Source of the DNA: Flavobacterium caeni
GTDB lineage: Bacteria > Bacteroidota > Bacteroidia > Flavobacteriales > Flavobacteriaceae
Reading direction: 5' to 3'
Assembly: GCF_900101895.1 (NCBI RefSeq)
Contig: NZ_FMVF01000015.1
Location: 1-64,000, forward strand
DNA: 64,000 nt
Part shown: positions 51,777 through 59,804 of the stretch, piece by piece
Position numbering within the stretch: the first letter of the stretch is position 1
Layout of the letters: each line of letters starts with the position of its first letter
The notes under the pieces: model-generated
Database searches by the model: none
Told to the model about the DNA's origin: nothing
The model's input: the letters and a program-made list of their open reading frames with translations, nothing else
Position numbers and translations under genes: made by a program

Positions 51777-53540
51777 TTAATTCTTGACAAACCTATTTTG
51801 AGAGGTGCCGCGATCGGAAATGACCTGAATCATGTAGCTTCCCGTTGCCAATTTCGAAATGTCGAGTTGCGAAATACCCTCGCCGGTTTGCATGAGCATC
51901 AATTTTCCCGACAGGTCGAATACCCTAGCCGAGGTAATCCGCCTGCCGTCCTTGGCTTTGATGTTCAGGATGTTGTTGGCTGGATTGGGATAAATCCTAA
52001 AATCGATCGGCGCGGTTTCGAAACTGCCCACCTTGAGCCCCTGCCCTTCCGTAATCGTAATGAATTGGTTATTCGATACGTTCGTAAAGACCTCATCGGC
52101 GGTTGTCGATGGCCAATCGACCGTGATCGATGTGATCGTGGCCGCATCGCCCAAACCAAAATGCGCGCGCAAGTCATTTTGCGAGCAGTAGCCGCTTTGT
52201 GCCGATATTTCGCGCATTTGGGTCACTTCTTCGCCATTGATCGTGGCCGTCACCCGTATCTTGGCGCCGATCGCCGATCGATTGGCCAACGTCCCGACCA
52301 ATTTGATCGTGATCCAATGGTTGGCGTTGCCGTCGTTGTGGTACAGCAAATCGTTGGCATCGACACCGGCGAAGGTGGTGGTCGCCACAGCCAAATCCTC
52401 GAAGCCGTCGTTGTCGTAGTCGCCGAACGCGCATCCGTAGGACCACGACAAATCGGTGGCGGGTGCCCCGATTTCTACTTTGGTGAACGTGCCGTTTCCG
52501 TTGTTGGTATACAGGAAATTGTTGAGCGGCGCGGCCACCGGATTGAACGCATTGGTCACAAACAAATCCAGATCGCCGTCGTTGTCTATGTCGCTCCACG
52601 CCGAGCTGAACGAATGTGAATTGGCCAGCGAAACCGGATCGGAAGTGATTTTGGTGAAATTGAAATTGCCGTCGTTGCGGAACAGCGCATTGTTCGCGCC
52701 GTCGTTGCACAAATACACGTCGAGGTCGCCGTCGTTGTCGTAATCGCCCCAGCTGCTGCTCATGGTCGAGCCGCCGTTGGTGACCAATTCACCGGTTGAG
52801 ATGCGCGTAAACGTCCCGCCGCCGTCGTTGCGGTACATCAGTTCGTTGTTGTTACCCGCGCCTTCAACCGTCACGAACAGATCGGCATCGCCGTCGTTGT
52901 CGATATCGGTCCAGTTCACCGACCGGCACCGTACGGTATTGAGCACCGGATCGCCCGTCAGGATTTTGGTGAAATTGTTGCCGCCGTCGTTGTGGTACAA
53001 TTGGTTGCGGCGTAGGTTCACCGTAGATCCGCTGCGCGTGACAAACAAATCGACCAGGCCGTCGTTGTCATAATCGCCCCACGAGGCCGTTTCGCTGTAC
53101 CCGCCCGACGCAATCATGGGCTGCGTGGTTTGCTGCGCGAAATTCCCCGCGCCGTCGTTCAGGTAAAACATGTTGTCTTCGAGGTACCAGTTGACGACCA
53201 CCGCATCGAGGTCGCCGTCGTTGTCGCAATCGGCAAAAGTGGCGCCGTCGCTCGGATTGCCGTCGTTTGTGATCGGGTCGGACGTGACAAGGGTGAAACC
53301 GCCGACCGTGTTGCGGAACAGCGCATTGTTCTGCCCTCCTGCTTTTCCGTTCGAGATGAACAGGTCCAGGTGGCCGTCGCCGTCTACATCTACCCAATTG
53401 ACGCTTCGCGAATCGCCGGGCGTGGTGACGGGTGTGCCCGTGGTGATTTTGGTGAACGTTTGTGCGTGCGTTGCATAGGCCGCCATGAACGCGGCAAAAA
53501 CCAATGCCCCTTTGCTTTTTTTGTGGTCAAATTGTTTCAT
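51777..53540 (-). CDS. T9SS-sorted FG-GAP/VCBS repeat protein with ASPIC/UnbV-like domain
   Basis: A 587-residue secreted protein. After a signal peptide (about 1-27), eight or so FG-GAP/VCBS-type repeats follow, each with a DxDNDGDxDL calcium-binding loop such as GDYDNDGDLDVYLCN, forming an integrin-alpha-like beta-propeller. Residues about 420-500 (HWITIKLVGTLANRSAIGAK, QNDLRAHFGLGDA) match ASPIC/UnbV. The T9SS tail has IYPNPANNILNI and ends FVKN. The group resembles CRTAC1-like proteins. A role in adhesion is inferred. Confidence 0.9.
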   Translation of the reverse strand: MKQFDHKKSKGALVFAAFMAAYATHAQTFTKITTGTPVTTPGDSRSVNWVDVDGDGHLDLFISNGKAGGQNNALFRNTVGGFTLVTSDPITNDGNPSDGATFADCDNDGDLDAVVVNWYLEDNMFYLNDGAGNFAQQTTQPMIASGGYSETASWGDYDNDGLVDLFVTRSGSTVNLRRNQLYHNDGGNNFTKILTGDPVLNTVRCRSVNWTDIDNDGDADLFVTVEGAGNNNELMYRNDGGGTFTRISTGELVTNGGSTMSSSWGDYDNDGDLDVYLCNDGANNALFRNDGNFNFTKITSDPVSLANSHSFSSAWSDIDNDGDLDLFVTNAFNPVAAPLNNFLYTNNGNGTFTKVEIGAPATDLSWSYGCAFGDYDNDGFEDLAVATTTFAGVDANDLLYHNDGNANHWITIKLVGTLANRSAIGAKIRVTATINGEEVTQMREISAQSGYCSQNDLRAHFGLGDAATITSITVDWPSTTADEVFTNVSNNQFITITEGQGLKVGSFETAPIDFRIYPNPANNILNIKAKDGRRITSARVFDLSGKLMLMQTGEGISQLDISKLATGSYMIQVISDRGTSQNRFVKN

Positions 53541-53716
53541 ATCGTTTGTCTTTTAAGGTTTTGCGTCATTAAAATTACACCAACGCTTTGGGTTGATTTT
53601 CAAAGTTCTACCGACAACCGCTTGCATCGGAATCAATGCCGTGCAACGCATACCGGCGCATTTGGTGGGGCGCAACCTGTTGTTCGTGTGTTGCAAACAT
53701 CCGTTCATGTAGAAGC

Positions 53717-53748
53717 TTGTCGTCCAACCATATTATTCGCTATTTTTG
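53717..53748 (+). promoter_or_regulatory. Promoter of the LytS-type kinase gene
   Basis: TTG (53717-53719), a 21-nt spacer and TATTTTTG (53741-53748). The ATG at 53753 is 4 nt after the box, so the mRNA is predicted to be leaderless or nearly so, as for the thr leader. Confidence 0.6.
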
Positions 53749-53752
53749 GCCT

Positions 53753-54859
53753 ATGAGCAAACGTGTGTGGTACCATATCGCCTTTTGGGTAGTGTACATA
53801 CTTTACAAGAGTTACCTGAATTTTGATGCCGGATCGATGGGTAGCGATATCACATCGGCGTTTGCGTCGTTCCTTCAGGTGGTGTTGGTGCAGTTGGTTT
53901 TTGCGGGCGTCAAGATTCCGTTGGTGTATGCACTCTTTTGCGCCACCGACCGGTATCTGCAAAAACGTGCCTCGGTCACCCAAACAATTATGTTGGTTGC
54001 ATCGCTGTTCGCCGTAGCGATATTTTGTATGGTACTCGTGAACCACTTTGTCGTTTTCGGGATGATCTACCAAATGCCTACCGAAGATTTACCGACGAGC
54101 CTTACCGCCGTCAAAAGCCTCAGTTATTGGTTTTTTATCCTTGCATTTGTAGGCGGGGTTGCCATTTCGATCAAACTCGTGCGGTTGGGCATTGCGCAAA
54201 AAATCGAGGAGCAGGAATTGGTCAAAAAGAAACTCGAAATGGAATTGCAGTTTTTGAAGGCGCAATCCAATCCACATTTTTTGTTCAATACGCTCAACAA
54301 CATTTATGGCCTGGCGCGAAAGAACTCCGACAAAACGGCCGAAGTAGTGCTCAGGCTCTCGAGCATGTTGCGGTACATGCTGTATGAAACCGCGCACGAA
54401 TCGATCGCCATCGAACACGAGATCAAAATCATCGAAGACTATATCGAACTCGAGAAACTGCGTTATTCCAATCGGCTCGACGTGGTGTTTCATCATTCGG
54501 TCGACAACAAACAGGAGAAGCTGGCGCCCTTGATACTGTTGCCTTTTGTAGAAAATGCGTTCAAGCACGGTGTGGGCGAATCGCGGTTCCGGAGCGAAAT
54601 CAACATCAACCTTACGCTCAAGGACCAACGGCTCACATTTGTAGTCGCAAACTCGAAAGAAACGACCGATAGCGAAGACAGCGAACCCAAGATTGGGCTG
54701 GCCAACATCAAACGTCAACTCGAACTGATTTATCCGGGCCACGAACTGGCCATCGACCAGACCTCCGACACATTCAAAGTAGCACTTAACATCGACCTCG
54801 CATGGAAAAATACAACTGTCTTATCGTTGAAGACGAACCGCTGGCCGCCGAAATTCTGA
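53753..54859 (+). CDS. LytS/YehU-type sensor histidine kinase
   Basis: A 368-residue membrane kinase. Four hydrophobic segments occupy residues about 5-160. The His_kinase domain has AQSNPHFLFNTLNNIYG (phospho-acceptor His), and the HATPase part has LPFVENAFKHG (N box) and GLANIKRQLELI (G box). ATG 53753 is used. Its frame runs 58 nt into the response regulator, giving a 19-residue C-terminal extension beyond the usual LNIDL end. It likely signals to the adjacent LytTR regulator. Confidence 0.92.
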   Translation: MSKRVWYHIAFWVVYILYKSYLNFDAGSMGSDITSAFASFLQVVLVQLVFAGVKIPLVYALFCATDRYLQKRASVTQTIMLVASLFAVAIFCMVLVNHFVVFGMIYQMPTEDLPTSLTAVKSLSYWFFILAFVGGVAISIKLVRLGIAQKIEEQELVKKKLEMELQFLKAQSNPHFLFNTLNNIYGLARKNSDKTAEVVLRLSSMLRYMLYETAHESIAIEHEIKIIEDYIELEKLRYSNRLDVVFHHSVDNKQEKLAPLILLPFVENAFKHGVGESRFRSEININLTLKDQRLTFVVANSKETTDSEDSEPKIGLANIKRQLELIYPGHELAIDQTSDTFKVALNIDLAWKNTTVLSLKTNRWPPKF

Positions 54860-55506
54860 AAGATTACGTAGACATGGTGCCGTTCCTGGATCTGGTAGCG
54901 GTTTGTCATGACGCAATCTATGCGATCGATGTGTTGCACCAGGAGAAAATCGACCTGATGTTTCTGGATCTCAACCTGCCCAAACTTAAAGGGTTCGACT
55001 TTCTCAAAACGCTTAAAAACCCACCGCAGGTGATCATCACGACGGCTTACCATGAGTATGCGCTCAAGGGCTATGAATTCAATGTTGTCGATTATTTGAT
55101 GAAACCCATTGCGCTCGATCGTTTTCTGGTGGCGGTCAACAAACTCAAACAACCTACAGCGCCCTCCCCAACGCCAATGACATCACACGAAAAGGAACGT
55201 GCGTTTATGTTTTTTAATGTCGGCAAGAAAAAGGTCAAGGTTTATTTCGACGAAATCCTTTACATCGAAAGCGTCAAGGAATACATCAACGTGGTGACTA
55301 TAAACAATTCGGTGTCAGCTAAATTTCAGATGGGCCAAATCGAGGAACTGCTCCCCAAAGACCGCTTCCTCCGAATCCACCGCTCGTTTATCGCGGCCAA
55401 GGACAAAATCGATGCGTTTTCGGCCACCGACGTTGAGATCAACCGCAAGCTACTCCCTATCGGCCGAAGCTACAAAGAACTGGTGCTGTCTATCATCGAA
55501 AAATAA
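54802..55506 (+). CDS. LytTR family response regulator
   Basis: A 234-residue regulator with a receiver domain (1-120) and a LytTR DNA-binding domain (about 130-234). The receiver's phospho-acceptor is Asp56 in LMFLDLNLPKLKG and the acidic pair is Glu10-Asp11. The LytTR part has VYFDEILYIESVKEYIN and RIHRSFIAAK. It overlaps the kinase gene by 58 nt. Targets could include the flanking T9SS genes, but no LytTR operator was identified. A terminator follows. Confidence 0.94.
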   Translation: MEKYNCLIVEDEPLAAEILKDYVDMVPFLDLVAVCHDAIYAIDVLHQEKIDLMFLDLNLPKLKGFDFLKTLKNPPQVIITTAYHEYALKGYEFNVVDYLMKPIALDRFLVAVNKLKQPTAPSPTPMTSHEKERAFMFFNVGKKKVKVYFDEILYIESVKEYINVVTINNSVSAKFQMGQIEELLPKDRFLRIHRSFIAAKDKIDAFSATDVEINRKLLPIGRSYKELVLSIIEK

Positions 55507-55509
55507 AAA

Positions 55510-55529
55510 ACCTCCCGAAAAGGAGGTTT
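55510..55529. terminator. Terminator after the LytTR gene
   Basis: AACCTCC-cgaaaa-GGAGGTT, preceded by an A-run and followed by TCTAT, between the convergent response regulator and LRR 3 genes. Confidence 0.7.
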
Positions 55530-55551
55530 CTATGGTGAATCGATGTTTCGG

Positions 55552-57885
55552 TCAGCGTTTTAGGAATTGGAAATTGGCGGTGCCCTTGTTTGAAACTACC
55601 TTGATGAAGTAACTTCCTGTTTTGAGTCTTGAAACGTCGATGGCTTGCGTACCGTCTGCGTTCGGGACCGCGATCACGAGCTGCCCCAACGCATTGTATA
55701 CCGCGACCGACGAAACGTCCATGGCGTTCTTGGCTTGAATGTGCAATAGATCGTCCGCCGGATTCGGATACACCGCAAAATGGTCCGAGAATGTAAAATC
55801 CTGCGCCTGCAACAACGCAATGGTGGTTACGGCAGGTTCGGTCACGATCGGATAATTGAAATCGAAATAAATGCTGGCCGTATTGCTGAACGTATCGCCC
55901 AACACCAGCGTCGGCTTGGTCTTGATCTTGAACACCACGTAGCCATCGTTGGCTTCTGGCCAAAACGGCAACTGGATGTTCTCGAAAACAAACTCAACCC
56001 TGTTGCCGTCGATGCGGGTATAAAAATCATGGCTGCCATGTAGCGGAACAAGCGAAGCGACATCAAACTTGGCCGGATCGATCATGTCCTTGACCACGAT
56101 ATTTTGCGCAAATCCCGTCCCCGTATTCTCAAAGCGAATCTGGTAATGGACGTAGTCGCCCACTGCCGACGGCGCAATGGTAGGTCCTTCAAGACAAATC
56201 TTATCGTTCGGGTCGAACGAATTGACCACGGTTTGTACCAACACCGCACTGTTGTTTTCGGGCGTTTCATCGGTTTGCGATGTGGCGATTGATGCCGAGA
56301 AATCGAGTACATCGCCTCCGTTGAGCGGCGGATTCTCCATTGGCGTGTTCAGGTTGAACACCGCTCCTATTTCGAGTCTTTGGAACGGTTCGAGGTTGGT
56401 GAAATTCCAAGTCAACGAATTACTGGTTTGCGAAGCCACTGCCGGATTGGCGGTCAAAAAATCCATCACGTTGCCCTCGAACTGCAACGTAACGCTACCC
56501 GATTGGATTTGGTTGCCGTTGTTTTTGACGATAAGGCTGTAGGCCGAATCAAATCCGGGAATAGCAGAAAGGAATGGCAACAACACGAGTTCAAGATCAG
56601 GATGCGACCCGTTGGCCGTGATACAGAAGTTTTGCGTAAGCGGGCTCGGCATGGTTGGGAAGTTGGCTACAAAACTGGCCGGGTTCACATTAAAATAAGA
56701 TGGGTACTCGAGTATGGGCGTAACCGTATGCGCTCCCGCGCTGACCGGCAACGAATAGTCACCCGACTGGTTCGATATGAACGTGCCCGAGCCCGCAGTC
56801 GAGGAAATGTTGAACTTGAGGTTGGGCGCAATGTTGTTAGACATACCGCAATCGGCCAAAACATTGGCCTGTCTGTTGTTGCCTGAAATCGTGTAAAAAA
56901 CACCACCCGGATTGAACGTACAATACGAATTGACATGGCACCCGATCGGATTGTAGGCGTTCACGTTGTCTTGTACGCTGTTGAGTTCGGCCTCGTCGGC
57001 GCAAATGTACTCGAGTTGCGGACATCCGCTGAACCACATCGATTCGGTGCGTCCGTTTTTCATGAAAATGTACTTGAGGTTCGGGCTGTTGATCGCAAAA
57101 ACGTGATCGAGCGCGATGAGTCCCGATACGTCGAGCGTAGTCACCTGTGTGTTGTTCATCGTCAAACTGGTGAGTGTCGGGAAATCGTTGAGAAAACCCA
57201 GATCGGTAAACGGGTTGTTGTTGAACACAAAATAACGCAAGGCACCCAGGCCCGAAAAATTCACCGAGGACAATTGGTTCGATTGGATGTCCAATTCATA
57301 CAAATTCGGCAAATTGGTAAGGCTGATGCTGGTAAGCAATCCCTCGCCAAAAAAAAGCCGTTCTACGGTAGGCATGTTCGAAACCGACAGGCTCGTCAAC
57401 TGCGTCCCCCACATGTTGCAATCGATGAGCGTGGGCCAATTCGACAAATCGAGCGACGCAATCGGGTTGCCGCCCGCGGTCAGGTATTGAATGTTGGGCG
57501 CCCCGATGTTGTCGATGCTCGTCAGGTTGTTGTCGTTGACATTGAGTAAAATCAAGTTGTTGAGTGCATGGAGGTCGACCGCGCCAATGTTGTTGTAATG
57601 CGCATACAGTTGTTCGAGCGCCGTAAAATGCTCGATGCCCGCAATGCTCGAAATAGATGCATCGCCTACATTGAGGTATTTGAGGTTTTGCACTTCGGCC
57701 ACTTCGATTTGCCCGTCGTTGTTGGTGTCGATCTTGACATTGGTCCCGATGGGATTCTGGGCGACGGTATTCCAGGTTTGGGCCGTCAGTAATTTGGCCT
57801 TGAAATTAGGGTCCGGAAAGTTGATGACCTGCGCCGAAGCACCAGCCGCACCCAAGGCGAAAAGCAACGTGTACAGTTTTTTCAT
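55552..57885 (-). CDS. T9SS-sorted LRR protein with EF-hand loop and long beta-rich C-terminus (LRR 3)
   Basis: A 777-residue secreted protein. Signal peptide (1-19), FPDPNFKAKLL, EF-hand loop DTNNDGQIEVAE (Asp53 to Glu64), then about nine LRRs (to about 300). A long beta-rich region follows (about 320-700) with a conserved PNDK segment (NSFDPNDKICLEGPTI) and FENTGTGFAQNIVVKDMID, shared closely with LRR 4. The T9SS tail has VYPNPADDLLHI and ends FLKR. Likely a surface protein of modular adhesin type. Confidence 0.9.
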   Translation of the reverse strand: MKKLYTLLFALGAAGASAQVINFPDPNFKAKLLTAQTWNTVAQNPIGTNVKIDTNNDGQIEVAEVQNLKYLNVGDASISSIAGIEHFTALEQLYAHYNNIGAVDLHALNNLILLNVNDNNLTSIDNIGAPNIQYLTAGGNPIASLDLSNWPTLIDCNMWGTQLTSLSVSNMPTVERLFFGEGLLTSISLTNLPNLYELDIQSNQLSSVNFSGLGALRYFVFNNNPFTDLGFLNDFPTLTSLTMNNTQVTTLDVSGLIALDHVFAINSPNLKYIFMKNGRTESMWFSGCPQLEYICADEAELNSVQDNVNAYNPIGCHVNSYCTFNPGGVFYTISGNNRQANVLADCGMSNNIAPNLKFNISSTAGSGTFISNQSGDYSLPVSAGAHTVTPILEYPSYFNVNPASFVANFPTMPSPLTQNFCITANGSHPDLELVLLPFLSAIPGFDSAYSLIVKNNGNQIQSGSVTLQFEGNVMDFLTANPAVASQTSNSLTWNFTNLEPFQRLEIGAVFNLNTPMENPPLNGGDVLDFSASIATSQTDETPENNSAVLVQTVVNSFDPNDKICLEGPTIAPSAVGDYVHYQIRFENTGTGFAQNIVVKDMIDPAKFDVASLVPLHGSHDFYTRIDGNRVEFVFENIQLPFWPEANDGYVVFKIKTKPTLVLGDTFSNTASIYFDFNYPIVTEPAVTTIALLQAQDFTFSDHFAVYPNPADDLLHIQAKNAMDVSSVAVYNALGQLVIAVPNADGTQAIDVSRLKTGSYFIKVVSNKGTANFQFLKR

Positions 57886-58018
57886 GTTTGCAGTTTGATG
57901 GGTAAATGTATGAAAATATACTAACGCTCAAACATTTGCCCGCAATCGATCCGTCTTTTGCCGAAGAACGCTTGGGATTCATTGTTGGTTTGTTGATATT
58001 TGTAGTAAACGACCGCCC

Positions 58019-59785
58019 ATGAAACTGCTCTGGAAATACATGCGCCCGTATTCGAAATGGGTTGCGCTGTCGCTTATACTGGCGGGATTGGCGCAAATCC
58101 TTGCGTTGTACGACCCGATTATTTTTGGGAAAATCATCGACATTTACACCCAAAACGATTCATCAGCCACGACACAGCAACAATTCGACCAGACCTATCG
58201 GTTGCTTTTGATAGCCATCGCGATTGCCATCGCCTCAAGGCTGCTGATGTCGTTCAAGGACTACTATCTCAGGATGGTCGTACAAAAATTCGGGCTCGAG
58301 ATCTTTAACGATGGGCTCCGGCAAACGCTCAGGCTGCCCTACCAGGAATTCGAAACGCAAAGCAGCGGTGAAATTTTATCGATATTGCAAAAAGTGCGCG
58401 CCGACAACGAAAAATTCATCTCGTCGTTCATCAACATTTTGTTTTCGTCGCTCGTGGGTGTCGGATTTTTGTTGTGGTATGCAGCCACCAAACACTGGGC
58501 ATTGATCCCGATTTTCATTGTGGGCGTGGTCGTCCTTGGCGGATTGACGAGCATCCTGAGCCGATCGATCAAAGACTTGCAACGCTCGCTGATTCGGCAA
58601 AACCGGCAAATGAGCGGTACCATCACCGAGAGCCTGCGCAACATCGAACTCGTTAAAAGCCTCGGACTCACCTACCCCGAAATCCGGCGGCTGCGCACGC
58701 ACACGCAGGAAATCTACGACCTCGAAATGGCCAAGGTCAAAAAGGTCCGGACGCTGTCGTTTTTTCAAGGCGGGATCCTGATACTGCTCAAACAATCGAT
58801 TTTATTCATGTTACTTTGGCTGATCTTTCACCGCATCCTCACGCCGGGCGAGCTGATTTCGATGCAATTCATCTCGACGGGCATCATCGGGCCGTTACAG
58901 GATTTGGGCGGCATCATCCTGTCGTTCCGCGAAGCCGAAACATCGCTGCAATTGTTCGAGGAATTGATGCAAAAAGAAACCGAATTCCGCCCCGAAGAAC
59001 CCGTAGAGGTTGGCGAAATCGAAAAACTCGAATTCAACAACGTATCGTTTACGCACAAAAATGCGTCCTTCAAGGCCATCGACTCGATTTCGTTCAAGGC
59101 TTCGCTGGGCGATACGATTGCGTTTGTAGGCCCGTCGGGTTCGGGCAAGTCGACGCTCGTCAAATTGCTTGTGGGGCTCTATCGTCCCGGCGAGGGCGAT
59201 ATTTTGTACGACGGCATCTCGATACGCGACTTGCGCTACAACCGCATCCGACGCCAATTGGGATTCGTGACGCAGGACACGCAATTGTTTTCGGGTACCA
59301 TACGCGAAAACCTGACGTTTGTCAAACCCGACGCCACCGACGAAGAACTGCACGACGCGCTGCAAAAGGCATCGGCCACGACGCTATTGACGGGTTCCGA
59401 CAAAGGCCTCGACGCCATCTTGGGCGAAAACGGACGCAAACTTTCGGGCGGCGAAAAACAACGGCTTTCGATTGCGCGCGCGTTGATCCGCAAACCCAGA
59501 TTGCTGATTTTTGACGAGGCGACCTCGGCGCTCGATTCGATCACCGAACGACAAATCACCGAAACCGTACGCGAAATCTCGGCCGACAAACAGCAAATCA
59601 CGATCGCCATCGCGCACCGGCTTTCGACCATCATGCACTCGGACACGATTTATGTGCTCGAACGTGGCAAGGTGGTCGAACACGGCTCGCACGATGAACT
59701 GTTGGACGCCAAGGGGTTGTACTTTGCGATGTGGCGTCAGCAAATCGGGGAGCGCAATGTACTTTCGTCGGAAGCCGAAGTGTGA
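58019..59785 (+). CDS. ABC transporter ATP-binding/permease protein (half exporter)
   Basis: A 588-residue type IV ABC half-transporter. Six transmembrane helices fall in residues about 10-310, and the nucleotide-binding domain covers about 340-588. Its motifs are complete: Walker A GPSGSGKSTL, signature LSGGEKQR, Walker B LLIFDEATSALD and switch IAHRLS. It would homodimerise and export lipids, peptides or drugs; the substrate is not evident. It lies between two minus-strand T9SS genes, with no fused peptidase domain. Confidence 0.93.
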   Translation: MKLLWKYMRPYSKWVALSLILAGLAQILALYDPIIFGKIIDIYTQNDSSATTQQQFDQTYRLLLIAIAIAIASRLLMSFKDYYLRMVVQKFGLEIFNDGLRQTLRLPYQEFETQSSGEILSILQKVRADNEKFISSFINILFSSLVGVGFLLWYAATKHWALIPIFIVGVVVLGGLTSILSRSIKDLQRSLIRQNRQMSGTITESLRNIELVKSLGLTYPEIRRLRTHTQEIYDLEMAKVKKVRTLSFFQGGILILLKQSILFMLLWLIFHRILTPGELISMQFISTGIIGPLQDLGGIILSFREAETSLQLFEELMQKETEFRPEEPVEVGEIEKLEFNNVSFTHKNASFKAIDSISFKASLGDTIAFVGPSGSGKSTLVKLLVGLYRPGEGDILYDGISIRDLRYNRIRRQLGFVTQDTQLFSGTIRENLTFVKPDATDEELHDALQKASATTLLTGSDKGLDAILGENGRKLSGGEKQRLSIARALIRKPRLLIFDEATSALDSITERQITETVREISADKQQITIAIAHRLSTIMHSDTIYVLERGKVVEHGSHDELLDAKGLYFAMWRQQIGERNVLSSEAEV

Positions 59786-59804
59786 CAATAATTCCCTGAT
59801 CGTT

